23,642 nt of DNA from Alphaproteobacteria bacterium (GTDB taxonomy: Bacteria; Pseudomonadota; Alphaproteobacteria; Sneathiellales; Sneathiellaceae), in NCBI GenBank assembly GCA_006226265.1, contig SBHH01000071.1, forward strand, positions 1-23,642, written 5' to 3'. The position numbers and the translations under genes are program-made. Below, in pieces: positions 15,942 to 23,642 of the stretch (the stretch's first letter is position 1; each line of letters starts with the position of its first letter). The notes beneath the pieces are model-generated. The model saw only the letters and a list, made by a program, of their open reading frames with translations, searched no databases and was not told where the DNA came from.

Positions 15942-17291
15942 CTATGACTTTTCAGCCCCCGCCCCGACCGGTTTCAAATCAACAGGCTTACCGACAACGA
16001 CGACGATGAGCTTTTCGGGATCGAGCAGGCGCTGCGCGACCCGCTTGATATCGTCTTTCGTCACCGCATTGATGAGTGAGGCCCGCTGATCGAGATATCC
16101 AATGGGCAGATGGCTCCGCTGCATGGCGACCAGAATATTGGCGATGCTGTCATTGGAAGAGAGGCTGAGCGGGAAGGACCCGTTAAGATAAGTCTTAGCG
16201 CCTTCAAGTTCCTCATCCGTAACACCCTCATCTCGGATTTTCGCAATGACGCCCCGCGTGAGGTCCAATGCCTCCTTGACCGAGGCATTGCTGGTGCCAA
16301 AACCACCCATCTGCAGGCCAATCTCATCCATCGGATAGAGATAGCTGTAGATGGAGTAGACAAGGCCGCGCTTTTCCCGAATTTCATCGGTAAGGCGCGA
16401 TTCGAACCCGCCCCCACCAAGTATGTAATTGAGCACATAGGCGGCATAATAATCGGGATCGTCCCGCGTGACACCCTGGCCGCCAAAAGTGACAATGCTC
16501 TGGGGGATATCCTGCGGGATGATCTTGACGGCGGCCTCATCCAGAAGGTACTGCGGCGGCATGGTCGGCAAGTCAGCTTTTTCCGGCAAGCCCCCAAAAG
16601 TCTTGTCGAGAAGCGCAGACAGATCCTTTGCCGTGATATCACCGACCACACCAATGACCATATTGTCCTTGCCAAGCCGTGTTTTCGCGAAATTCACCAG
16701 ATCGTCGTGGGTGACAGCAGCAATCGTCTTGATCGTTCCATTTGAGGGTCGGCTGTAAGCCTGATCGCCGAAGGCAAGGCGAAACCAGCCTCTCCCTGCA
16801 AGACTGTTGGGATTGGAGAGCCGCTGGTTGAGGGAATTCAAAATCTGTCCCCGGATGCGCTCTACCGGTTCCTTGTCGAAACGGGGCTGGGTAATGGCGT
16901 TGCCGAACAGCTGGAACGCCTCGTTGGTATTCTCGCTTAAAGTCTTGAGACTGCCCGAAAAACTGTCCTTGCCCACATCGAAGCCGAGCTGAATGGCAAG
17001 ATCGGAGAGCTTTTCCTGAAAGGCCTTGCTGTCGAGATCGGCCGATCCTTCATCCATGGTAGAGGCGGCGAAATGGGCAAGACCGCCCTTGCCCTTGGGA
17101 TCGAAACTGGAGCCAGCGCGCCACGCGACATTCAGGCTGACGATGGGGATGGAATGCTCTTCCACCAGCCAAGCCTTGATTCCCCCGGAGCTCGTCACTT
17201 CCTGGATATCGGCGGCATGGACGGGAAGGCTTACCAGGCTAATGAACAGAAAACCGAGAACCGACAAAAGGGAACGGGATGAATAGGTCAT
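15942..17291 (-). CDS. M16 peptidase homologue, zinc site lost (non-catalytic subunit)
   Basis: This 449-residue exported M16B-like protein has a signal peptide of about 26 residues (ending VHA). At the zinc-binding position the HxxEH motif reads HFAAS (73-77): the Glu is Ala and the second His is Ser, so it cannot bind zinc in the usual way. The C-terminal half retains [20 protein letters not shown] with the Arg (R308) and Tyr (Y312) used by non-catalytic partners to hold substrate. It lies 11 bases after the active M16 gene, with GAGGA overlapping the upstream stop as ribosome site. A periplasmic heterodimer with that protein is the natural reading, as known for paired bacterial M16B peptidases and mitochondrial processing peptidase. 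Confidence 0.93.
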   Translation of the reverse strand: MTYSSRSLLSVLGFLFISLVSLPVHAADIQEVTSSGGIKAWLVEEHSIPIVSLNVAWRAGSSFDPKGKGGLAHFAASTMDEGSADLDSKAFQEKLSDLAIQLGFDVGKDSFSGSLKTLSENTNEAFQLFGNAITQPRFDKEPVERIRGQILNSLNQRLSNPNSLAGRGWFRLAFGDQAYSRPSNGTIKTIAAVTHDDLVNFAKTRLGKDNMVIGVVGDITAKDLSALLDKTFGGLPEKADLPTMPPQYLLDEAAVKIIPQDIPQSIVTFGGQGVTRDDPDYYAAYVLNYILGGGGFESRLTDEIREKRGLVYSIYSYLYPMDEIGLQMGGFGTSNASVKEALDLTRGVIAKIRDEGVTDEELEGAKTYLNGSFPLSLSSNDSIANILVAMQRSHLPIGYLDQRASLINAVTKDDIKRVAQRLLDPEKLIVVVVGKPVDLKPVGAGAEKS

Positions 17292-17302
17292 TTGACTTGT
17301 CC

Positions 17303-18688
17303 TCAGCTTTTTGCAGGTTCCGGGGTCAGGCGTCCAACAACGGATTGACGTTCATCGAAGATTTTCTTTGCTGCCGCCTGAACGTCTGCGGCCGTCACTT
17401 CAGAGATATGCTTTGGCCAGTTGACGATATCGCCGATCGTCTCCCCAACCGCGAGGCCGCCACCAAAGATATTCGCCGCGCCATGCACACTGTCGCGGGC
17501 ATAGACGGCCGCGGCCAGCATCTGCTTTTTCGCACGGGCAAGCTCCTTCTTCGTCACGCCATTCGCGATAATATCGTCAATGATCTTGTGAACGGCCTTC
17601 TCCACGTCGTCCAGGGTATGGCCGGGCGTCGGACTGCCATAAACGACGAAGGTCGATTTGTCGTAGGAATCGGAATGATAATAAGCGCCCGCGCTGGTCG
17701 CGATCTTGTCATCCACGACCAGTCCGCGATAGAGACGGCTGGTCACGCCGCCGCCCAGAACCTCACCCAGAACCTCTAGCGCGCGGCCATATTCCTGATC
17801 CTTGTCCCTGGCGGAGGGCGCAAGATAGCTTTGCCGCCAGGAGGGTTGCCGTACCCGCTTGTCTGACATCTCGACGATGCGCTTGGCAAGCTGCGGCGGC
17901 TCCTGAACCCGGACCCGTTCGGGAATGCTTTTGCTCGGAATGGGACCGAAATATTTCTCCGCCATGGCGAAGACATCCTCCGCCTTCACATCGCCCGCGA
18001 CGACCAGAATGGCATTATTGGGCGCGTAATATTTCTTATACCAGTCGATGGCATCCTGCGTCGTCAGCTTCTCGATCTCCTGCCGCCAGCCGATGACGGG
18101 CGTGCCATAGGGATGCGCAAGATATTGCGCCGCGTTGAATTGCTCGCTAAAGCGGGCGCCCGGATTGTTATCTGTCCGCATCGAGCGTTCTTCCAGAACC
18201 ACCTGCAATTCCGGCCCAACCGTTTTGTCGGTCAATTGCAAATTCTCCATGCGATCTGCCTCCATCGACATGAAAAGCGGCAGCTTGTCAGCGCTTACGT
18301 CCTGAAAAAAGGCGGTGTAGTCCTGCGAGGTAAAAGCATTGTCCTGCCCGCCGTTTTTCGCGACGATGGCGGAGAATTCACCGGGCTTCAGCTTTTTCGT
18401 ACCCTTGAACATCAGATGTTCCAGGAAGTGGGCGATCCCGGATTTCCGCGGCTGTTCATCGGCCGCGCCGATCTTGTACCAGACCATCTGTGTGACGACA
18501 GGCGCGCGATGATCCTCGATCACCACAACCTCAAGGCCGTTCTTCAGGGTCTTCACTTTGGGATTGAACAGGGTCGGTATTTTCTGGCTGGTTTCGCCGG
18601 GGCTGGAGGCAGGGGCTGCAATCACAAGGCCGGAGGGTAGAAGAAGCAACAGGGAAACAACGATGACAAGCTTGCGCCAGTGATCCAT
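17303..18688 (-). CDS. Zinc-dependent M16 family peptidase (catalytic subunit)
   Basis: This 461-residue periplasmic M16B peptidase has a signal peptide of about 25 residues (LVIVVSLLLLLPSGLVIAA) and the inverted zinc motif HFLEH (H87, E90, H91). The third ligand is a Glu in LEERSMR (E167), at the usual spacing of about 75 residues. The C-terminal domain contains GGGVTSRLYRGLVVD. I chose the ATG at 18688 because CGGAGG stands 6 bases before it and a clean signal peptide begins there. The frame extends upstream to a TTG at 18796 without a ribosome site and would bury the signal peptide. Substrates are unknown; M16 family members degrade short peptides. Its partner is the inactive homologue just downstream. 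Confidence 0.95.
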   Translation of the reverse strand: MDHWRKLVIVVSLLLLLPSGLVIAAPASSPGETSQKIPTLFNPKVKTLKNGLEVVVIEDHRAPVVTQMVWYKIGAADEQPRKSGIAHFLEHLMFKGTKKLKPGEFSAIVAKNGGQDNAFTSQDYTAFFQDVSADKLPLFMSMEADRMENLQLTDKTVGPELQVVLEERSMRTDNNPGARFSEQFNAAQYLAHPYGTPVIGWRQEIEKLTTQDAIDWYKKYYAPNNAILVVAGDVKAEDVFAMAEKYFGPIPSKSIPERVRVQEPPQLAKRIVEMSDKRVRQPSWRQSYLAPSARDKDQEYGRALEVLGEVLGGGVTSRLYRGLVVDDKIATSAGAYYHSDSYDKSTFVVYGSPTPGHTLDDVEKAVHKIIDDIIANGVTKKELARAKKQMLAAAVYARDSVHGAANIFGGGLAVGETIGDIVNWPKHISEVTAADVQAAAKKIFDERQSVVGRLTPEPAKS

Positions 18689-18714
18689 GGATATCCTCCG
18701 ATCACGAAATACCT

Positions 18715-18755
18715 TTCCCTTGATAAAGGGCTTTCGACCTGCATTTACAAGGGAA
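18715..18755 (-). repeat. Overlapping inverted repeats in the M16 leader
   Basis: TTCCCTTG (18715-18722) pairs with CAAGGGAA (18748-18755), and the same left arm can instead form CCCTT-GATA-AAGGG (18717-18730). The two folds exclude each other. They lie 27 bases before the M16 start codon in the 152-base gap after the DUF3035 gene. I see nothing else in that gap. Confidence 0.45.
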
Positions 18756-18840
18756 GCGGTCAGGTTTTTTAAAAGGCGGGCGATATGACGCAGCAAAATA
18801 CTGCCGCAGCCGATATCGAAACTCTCCTTCAGACAAGCGC

Positions 18841-19425
18841 TTAGTTGAACAGACCTTCAAGCAACGCACGCTTGTGCCGCTCGATCGTCGGGGTCTCTCC
18901 GCCTGCGCCCGGACTCTCGCCCAGCGCGGCATTTTCCTGAAGCCGCTTCTTCTCCTTGCTCGGGTCGACAACGGTGCCAAACGGCGGCTGATCCTGCCAG
19001 AACATGATCTTTTCAAGGAAGGTTTTGTCGTTCGCGGCAAGGACGGCCGTTTCCTGGTCGACAATCTGGCGGATATCCGGATTGACATTCTCTGCTCCTG
19101 CCTGACGGAGCAGGGCAAGCTCACCCGCCGAAACCCCGGCCTGTTTCGCTTCCGCCTGGGTCACAGGTTCCGCCTTCGGCTTGATGCCGAGAAGTGCGGA
19201 CTTGGCCGTGTTTTCCGCAAGAATATCCTGCGGACCCTGCTGGCCTGGCGTCGGTGGGCGAAGCGAGAAATCGGGGGGAATGATAAGCGGTGCCTTGGTG
19301 ATCACCGTAAATTCATCCGGCGCCTTTTTCGTGCCGATGCCAAGCGCCTGCTTTGTGCTTTCGCATCCCGAGAGAAGCGAAGCCACAAGCAAAGCCGAAA
19401 CTGAAACCAGAATTACGCGACGCAT
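18841..19425 (-). CDS. DUF3035-type lipoprotein
   Basis: This 194-residue predicted lipoprotein has a hydrophobic signal from residue 4 and the lipobox LLSGC with the lipidated Cys at 21. PLIIPPDFSLRPP follows, a typical alphaproteobacterial DUF3035 block, then Ala/Gln-rich helical stretches. Function is unknown; envelope localisation follows from the lipobox. The start is the ATG at 19425, with GGAAGGG upstream. The frame runs on to a TTG at 19491 inside lspA, which would place 22 extra residues before the signal peptide. It lies 16 bases after lspA, the signal peptidase that would cleave it, in an arrangement common in the class. Confidence 0.88.
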   Translation of the reverse strand: MRRVILVSVSALLVASLLSGCESTKQALGIGTKKAPDEFTVITKAPLIIPPDFSLRPPTPGQQGPQDILAENTAKSALLGIKPKAEPVTQAEAKQAGVSAGELALLRQAGAENVNPDIRQIVDQETAVLAANDKTFLEKIMFWQDQPPFGTVVDPSKEKKRLQENAALGESPGAGGETPTIERHKRALLEGLFN

Positions 19426-19441
19426 TTTCCGCACCCTTCCA

Positions 19442-19915
19442 TTATGAACCCAGTTTATCGGCTTTACGCCCCTGAAACAAGCTTTCCACAAGGATTAACA
19501 CGACACCGCAAACAATCGCCATATCCGCCACATTAAAAGCCGGCCAGCGCATGAAATACAAATCGAAATCGAAGAAATCCGCAACCGCGCCAAGTCGCAC
19601 CCGATCAATGACATTCCCGATCGCTCCACCAAGGATAAAACCGAGGCACAGGGCAAGGAACCGGCTATGCGCCCGGCGAAGCCAGAAGAGGATGGCAACG
19701 GAGATGGCAAGCGAGAGCGCAACCAGCGCCCAGCGCATGTCATGTCCTGCGAACATGCCGAAGCTGACCCCCCGGTTCCAGACCATGACGAGGTGGAAAA
19801 AGGGGGTAATCTCAATCCCTTCCGGATGCAACGTCATCACATCGATCAGGAGAAACTTGCTCACCTGATCGAGGATAATGACACCCAGCGCACAGAAAAG
19901 TCCAAACCGGAACAA
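19442..19915 (-). CDS. lspA: Lipoprotein signal peptidase (signal peptidase II)
   Basis: LspA is the inner-membrane aspartyl peptidase that removes signal peptides from prolipoproteins after lipidation. It has four hydrophobic helices with LDQVSKFLL in the first and WNRGVSFG after it. The catalytic Asp motifs are GNVIDR (D104) and FNVADM (D131). I chose the TTG at 19915, which gives 157 residues, near the usual length. GGAGGG, embedded in the last codons of ileS, lies 9 bases before it. The frame extends to another TTG at 19975, but that would add 20 residues without family likeness, and there is no ATG before the first helix. The gene begins 5 bases after the ileS stop. Confidence 0.94.
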   Translation of the reverse strand: MFRFGLFCALGVIILDQVSKFLLIDVMTLHPEGIEITPFFHLVMVWNRGVSFGMFAGHDMRWALVALSLAISVAILFWLRRAHSRFLALCLGFILGGAIGNVIDRVRLGAVADFFDFDLYFMRWPAFNVADMAIVCGVVLILVESLFQGRKADKLGS

Positions 19916-19920
19916 CGAGG

Positions 19921-22740
19921 TCAGCCCTCCGCTTCCAGAGGCATTGACGCAACCACATCGGCACAACGGTGGCAAAGATCCTTGTGGGTTTCATGGGTCC
20001 CTACCTCTTTCAGGATCTTCCAGCAGCGGCCGCATTTATCGCCTTCGGCAAGCACCGGAACAACCGCAACGCCCGGCACTTCTTCAAGGCGGAAGGCGAC
20101 TTCCGGCCCGTCACCAACGACGACATTCACGCCAGAGGTAATGCAGATATCGGGAAGGTTCAGCCCTTCCAAAAGATCAGCATATTCCTGCGTCACATAA
20201 ACGGTGGGAAAAGCCTGCAGGCTGGAACCGATCCGCTTCTCACGCCGCTCGATCTCAAGCGCGCCGGTGACAACCCGGCGGAACGCCCGGACCTTGGACC
20301 AGCGATCATGAAGCACTGCATTTTCCCACGACGTCGGAACATCCGGGAACTGGCGAAGATGCACGCTGCTTTCCTCCCCCGGAAAACGGGTCAGCCAGGT
20401 TTCTTCCGCCGTGAAGACCAGCATCGGTGCAAGCCAGGCGGTTAGGCAATGGAACAGATGATCAAGAACCGTCCGGGCGGCGCGGCGGCGCGTATCGCCA
20501 ACGCCATCGCAATAGAGGACGTCCTTTCGGATATCAAAATAGAAGGCTGACAGTTCCAGCGTACAGAAATTATGGATTGCCGTGAAGACGCGGCTGAATT
20601 CATAGACGCTGCAATTGGCACGAATCAGGCGATCCAGTTCATAAAGGCGATGCATGACCCATTTTTCGAGCTCCGGCATTTCAGCGACATCGAGGCGCTC
20701 GCCCTCATCCCACCCATCGAGATTGCCGAGGATGAAGCGAAGCGTATTGCGAAGGCGGCGATAGCTGTCGACCTGGCCTTTCACGATCTCGTTGCCAATG
20801 CGCATATCTTCCGAATAGTCGGAAGCAACAACCCAGAGCCTCAGGATATCGGCGCCGTTCTGTTCGATCACCTTCTGCGGCGCAACCACATTGCCGAGCG
20901 ATTTCGACATCTTGCGGCCCTGCCCGTCCATGACGAAGCCATGGGTCAGGACGGCATCATAGGGCGCGCGGCCGCGGGTGCCACAGGATTCCAGAAGCGA
21001 TGAATGGAACCAGCCGCGATGCTGGTCTGTCCCTTCCAGATAGAGCGACGCGGGCCATTGCAGTTCCGGCCGGGCTTCCAGCGTGAAGGCATGAGTGCTG
21101 CCGCTATCGAACCAGACATCGAGAATGTCTTTCGCCATCTCATATTCGCTGGCGTCATAGTCGTTGCCAAGAAAGCGGGATGCGGGCGAATCGAACCAGG
21201 CATCGGCCCCTTCCTCCTCGGTGATGCTGGCAATCCGCTCATTTACCTTTTCATCACGAAGCAGCTCTCCGGTTTCCTTATGGGTGAAGACCGTGATCGG
21301 CACGCCCCAGGCGCGCTGACGCGACAGGACCCAGTCCGGCCGGTTCGCGATCATCGCATGAATGCGGTTACGCCCCGACGCAGGGAACCATTTGGTATCC
21401 TCAATCGCTTTCAACGCCGTTGCACGGAGGTCGTTGGTCTCCATCGAGATGAACCATTGGCTCGTATTGCGGAAGATGAGCGGCGCTTTGGAGCGCCAGG
21501 AATGCGGATAGGAATGAACCAGCTTGCCGCATTTGAGAAGCGCCCCGACCTTTTCGAGTTCGTCCGCCACATTCTGGTTGCATTTATAGACATGCTGGCC
21601 CGCGAAAATCGGCACATGAGCATAGAACGTTCCGTCCTCATCCACCGTCTGCGGAACCTCAAGATTATGCAACTGGCCAACGATATAGTCCTCCTGGCCA
21701 TGACCGGGCGCCGTATGAACGAAGCCCGTACCGGCATCAACTGTCACATGATCGCCATCCACAACCGGGACATCAAAGTCATAGCCCTGCCCGTTCAGCG
21801 GATGCAGGCAGACAACGCCCTTGAAGTCATCCCCCTTGCCGCGCCAGAAGACCTCGACCTCCGTGATGCCCGCTTCCTTCTGAACCTCTTCCAGTAGGTC
21901 GGCGGCCACAAACATCTTCTCGCCAACAACCGCGAGGGACTTATCTTCGATCGCCTTCACGACAAGGCCGACATAATCAATATCAGTGCCATAGGCGATG
22001 GCGCGGTTGCCAGGCATTGTCCAGGGGGTCGTCGTCCAGATGACGATGGAAGCGCCCATGAATTCCTCGGGGCCCGACTTGATCGGGAAGCGGACATGGA
22101 TCGTGGTGGAAGTATGATCGTGATATTCAAGCTCGGCCTCGGCAAGCGCAGTCTTCTCGACCGGCGACCACATGACAGGCTTCGATCCCCGGTAAAGCCC
22201 ACCGTTCATCAGGAACTTCAGAAGCTCCCGCACGATCTGCGCCTCCGCATCGAAGCTCATTGTGAGATAAGGCCGCTCCCAATCGCCGAGAACGCCAAGC
22301 CGTTTGAATTCCTCGCGCTGGACATCGACCCAGTGGGTGGCGAAATCACGGCATTCTTTGCGGAACTCGGAAACCGGCACCTCGTCCTTATCCTTGCCCG
22401 CTTTGCGGTATTTCTCCTCGATCTTCCATTCAATCGGCAGGCCGTGGCAGTCCCAGCCCGGCACATAATGTGCGTTCTTGCCCATCATCTGCTGTGACCG
22501 GTTGATGACATCCTTAAGGATTTTGTTCATCGCATGACCGATATGCAGGTTGCCATTGGCGTATGGCGGACCGTCATGCAGGATAAATTTTTCCCGGCCC
22601 TTAGATTGCTCTCGCTGGAGCTTGAAAAGGTCCATTTCCTCCCAACGCTGCAACAGTCCCGGCTCCTTCGCCGGGAGGCCCGCTTTCATAGGGAAATCCG
22701 TACGGGGAAGAAAAAGCGTCGATTTATAGTCCGTGCTCAT
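19921..22740 (-). CDS. ileS: Isoleucine-tRNA ligase
   Basis: IleS charges tRNA-Ile in the cytoplasm and edits misactivated valine. The 939 residues are full length for the bacterial zinc-containing type. PPYANGNLHIGH carries the HIGH motif (66-69). The editing domain includes WTTTPWTMPGNRA and TAPGHGQEDY, and KMSKS is at 610-614. The C-terminal zinc finger has CGRC and CHRC (Cys 903, 906, 923, 926). The ATG at 22740 gives a normal N-terminus, though the nearest purine-rich site (AGGAT) is far upstream. In many proteobacteria ribF precedes ileS; here about 280 non-coding bases and a hydrolase do. lspA follows, with its ribosome site inside the end of ileS. Confidence 0.98.
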   Translation of the reverse strand: MSTDYKSTLFLPRTDFPMKAGLPAKEPGLLQRWEEMDLFKLQREQSKGREKFILHDGPPYANGNLHIGHAMNKILKDVINRSQQMMGKNAHYVPGWDCHGLPIEWKIEEKYRKAGKDKDEVPVSEFRKECRDFATHWVDVQREEFKRLGVLGDWERPYLTMSFDAEAQIVRELLKFLMNGGLYRGSKPVMWSPVEKTALAEAELEYHDHTSTTIHVRFPIKSGPEEFMGASIVIWTTTPWTMPGNRAIAYGTDIDYVGLVVKAIEDKSLAVVGEKMFVAADLLEEVQKEAGITEVEVFWRGKGDDFKGVVCLHPLNGQGYDFDVPVVDGDHVTVDAGTGFVHTAPGHGQEDYIVGQLHNLEVPQTVDEDGTFYAHVPIFAGQHVYKCNQNVADELEKVGALLKCGKLVHSYPHSWRSKAPLIFRNTSQWFISMETNDLRATALKAIEDTKWFPASGRNRIHAMIANRPDWVLSRQRAWGVPITVFTHKETGELLRDEKVNERIASITEEEGADAWFDSPASRFLGNDYDASEYEMAKDILDVWFDSGSTHAFTLEARPELQWPASLYLEGTDQHRGWFHSSLLESCGTRGRAPYDAVLTHGFVMDGQGRKMSKSLGNVVAPQKVIEQNGADILRLWVVASDYSEDMRIGNEIVKGQVDSYRRLRNTLRFILGNLDGWDEGERLDVAEMPELEKWVMHRLYELDRLIRANCSVYEFSRVFTAIHNFCTLELSAFYFDIRKDVLYCDGVGDTRRRAARTVLDHLFHCLTAWLAPMLVFTAEETWLTRFPGEESSVHLRQFPDVPTSWENAVLHDRWSKVRAFRRVVTGALEIERREKRIGSSLQAFPTVYVTQEYADLLEGLNLPDICITSGVNVVVGDGPEVAFRLEEVPGVAVVPVLAEGDKCGRCWKILKEVGTHETHKDLCHRCADVVASMPLEAEG
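19925..19930 (-). promoter_or_regulatory. lspA ribosome binding site inside the ileS 3' end
   Basis: GGAGGG overlaps the last codons of ileS and is 9 bases from the TTG at 19915. It decides the lspA start and suggests translational coupling to ileS. Confidence 0.65.
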
Positions 22741-23019
22741 GCTGGCGAACTGATCCTAACAGTATTTTTTTGATCGTGAACAAGGGGCGGCAAAAGGCGC
22801 CTTCATTATCCGGTTTAACCTGTCCATCAGGCATAACCCTGTATTACCCGGCCTTAATCAGAGAAGGCCGGGCCGGTAATTCGAACACAAGCCCCTGAGA
22901 CAGCGGATTTGCCTATATGAATTGCCCGAAAAATTTTCATGGCAAGTGTTTTAACAACTCCCATATCACCTGTCGAGATTTCAAAAGACGGGAAAGGCAA
23001 AAAACCGCGTTTATTTGGC
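22741..23019. other. Intergenic region upstream of ileS
   Basis: These 279 bases lie between ileS and the hydrolase stop and hold no convincing gene; one short plus-strand frame across it has no ribosome site or family likeness. It must contain the ileS promoter. TTGTTC near 22780 on the minus strand could be a -35 box, but no well-spaced -10 follows. The main structure is the nested inverted repeat at 22843-22880. Confidence 0.5.
22843..22880. repeat. Nested inverted repeats upstream of ileS
   Basis: The inner 9-bp stem CCCGGCCTT (22847-22855) pairs with AAGGCCGGG (22864-22872) around an 8-base loop. An alternative outer pairing joins ATTACC-CGGCC (22843-22853) to GGCCGGTAAT (22871-22880) with one bulged C. 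Neither strand has a T run afterwards, so it is not a standard terminator. Confidence 0.6.
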
Positions 23020-23642
23020 TCATTTCAAATACCGGTCGAGAAAGGCCGGTAAATCATGAAGCGCCTTTTCCCGTGCAGGCCCGTTGGTGCCAACAATCGG
23101 AATAATACCTTCGATCGTCTTGTAGCGCTTCAACTGTATCAGTTTTAAGGACGGCGCATCGAACACGTGATAAGCCTCCGGATAGAAGAGGATCGACACA
23201 GAGTTGCCCCGCGCCGCGGCCTCTTCGATGAAATTCCTGCAAGGCACAGGCTTGGTCCAGTTATCCGCCTCCCCCTGCAGGACAAGAAGCGGAATGTGCG
23301 TCGACCAGCTATGTGGTTCGACATCGGTGAAGGGCTTCGATTGCACCCGGTCGTTACAGAGCGCGGGATAAAAGGCGGCAGCGACCGCAAAATCCGGCCC
23401 CGTCATCGGATCGGGACGTGCAATGCTTTTCGTTACCACCGTCAGAAGCGTGATCCCACCCCCTTGCGACCAGCCGATAAGGCCGATCTTGTCAGGCAGC
23501 ACGAAGGGCTGCACTTGCAAATACTGAAGCGCAGCATAGGCATCAAAAGGTCGATGCTGGTACATCTTGCGCCGCTTTTCCCTGTTACCACAGGTTACCT
23601 TTTCCCCACGTGGGCTTGCGCTGTCCACCATCAGGACAGCAT
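23020..23642 (-). CDS. Dienelactone hydrolase family alpha/beta-hydrolase (N-terminus outside window)
   Basis: The visible part is about 207 residues; the frame is still open at the window edge. The first visible codons read AVLMVDSASPRG, matching the internal VDSxxPRG segment of the family, so the Met at 23631 is internal and the true start lies outside. The nucleophile elbow is IGWSQGGGI (Ser nucleophile). The acid is probably the Asp in LQGEADNW, and the His is in YPEAYHVFD, giving a full Ser-Asp-His triad. True dienelactone hydrolase uses Cys, so a serine esterase or related hydrolase is more likely. The substrate is unknown. No clear terminator follows. Confidence 0.87.
   Translation of the reverse strand, partial: AVLMVDSASPRGEKVTCGNREKRRKMYQHRPFDAYAALQYLQVQPFVLPDKIGLIGWSQGGGITLLTVVTKSIARPDPMTGPDFAVAAAFYPALCNDRVQSKPFTDVEPHSWSTHIPLLVLQGEADNWTKPVPCRNFIEEAAARGNSVSILFYPEAYHVFDAPSLKLIQLKRYKTIEGIIPIVGTNGPAREKALHDLPAFLDRYLK

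Noticed and set aside
18689..18796. N-terminal extension of the active M16 peptidase to the TTG at 18796
   Set aside because: It would place 36 basic residues before a clean signal peptide, and the strong ribosome site belongs to the ATG at 18688.
21004..21897. Plus-strand open frame (297 codons) opposite ileS
   Set aside because: It is the antisense shadow of the IleS core and has no domain signal.
22917..23105. Short plus-strand open frame between ileS and the hydrolase
   Set aside because: It overlaps the hydrolase 3' end, has no ribosome site, and its translation looks like non-coding composition.

Overview
The window reads as chromosomal core sequence from a Gram-negative alphaproteobacterium. 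The evidence is moderately high GC, dense gene packing, DUF3035 and lspA next to ileS, an M16 peptidase pair beside mutL, an endonuclease-type MutL, and two proteins with the VPLPA-CTERM sorting tail. A Rhodospirillales-, Sneathiella- or Emcibacter-like lineage is my guess from gene content only. I see no insertion sequence, prophage, CRISPR array, tRNA or rRNA.

Layout. Positions 113-1657 hold two tandem paralogous secreted proteins with C-terminal VPLPA-type anchors, each followed by its own strong intrinsic terminator. Positions 1710-3958 (minus) hold xseA and a secreted M23 peptidase that overlap by four bases. Divergent from these, purD (4053-5339) is followed after 10 bases by two paralogous APH-fold kinases (5350-7499). 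A small one-helix membrane protein and an acyl-CoA dehydrogenase closely resembling the ACAD11 dehydrogenase domain lie on the minus strand (7598-9200), with tadA upstream. Positions 9825-12014 (plus) are a compact run: a class I amidotransferase-fold hydrolase, an RluB-type pseudouridine synthase and rsmD. Positions 12011-22740 are entirely minus strand. In transcription order they are ileS, lspA, a DUF3035 lipoprotein, an active M16 peptidase, an inactive M16 homologue, mutL, a BaiN/HI0933-type flavoprotein and a PhyH-like dioxygenase. The right edge (23020 to the end) carries a dienelactone-hydrolase-family protein whose N-terminus lies outside the window.

How the genes work together. ileS and lspA have the usual proteobacterial linkage, and the lipoprotein next to lspA is a substrate of the lipoprotein pathway. 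The two M16 proteins look like a periplasmic catalytic/non-catalytic heterodimer. RluB and RsmD modify rRNA. The most interesting functional grouping is the two kinases plus the ACAD11-like dehydrogenase. In human ACAD10/11 the kinase and dehydrogenase domains are fused, and in Pseudomonas levulinate catabolism (LvaA/LvaC) they are separate; there, 4-hydroxyacyl-CoA is phosphorylated and then eliminated. This locus may be a split version with two kinases, so I rank it as the best candidate for a little-described system. It is an inference from sequence resemblance and proximity. Most of the rest is ordinary housekeeping sequence.

Start codons were revised from the longest open frame for tadA, mutL, lspA, the DUF3035 lipoprotein, the active M16 peptidase and the PhyH protein. 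Reasons are in each entry.
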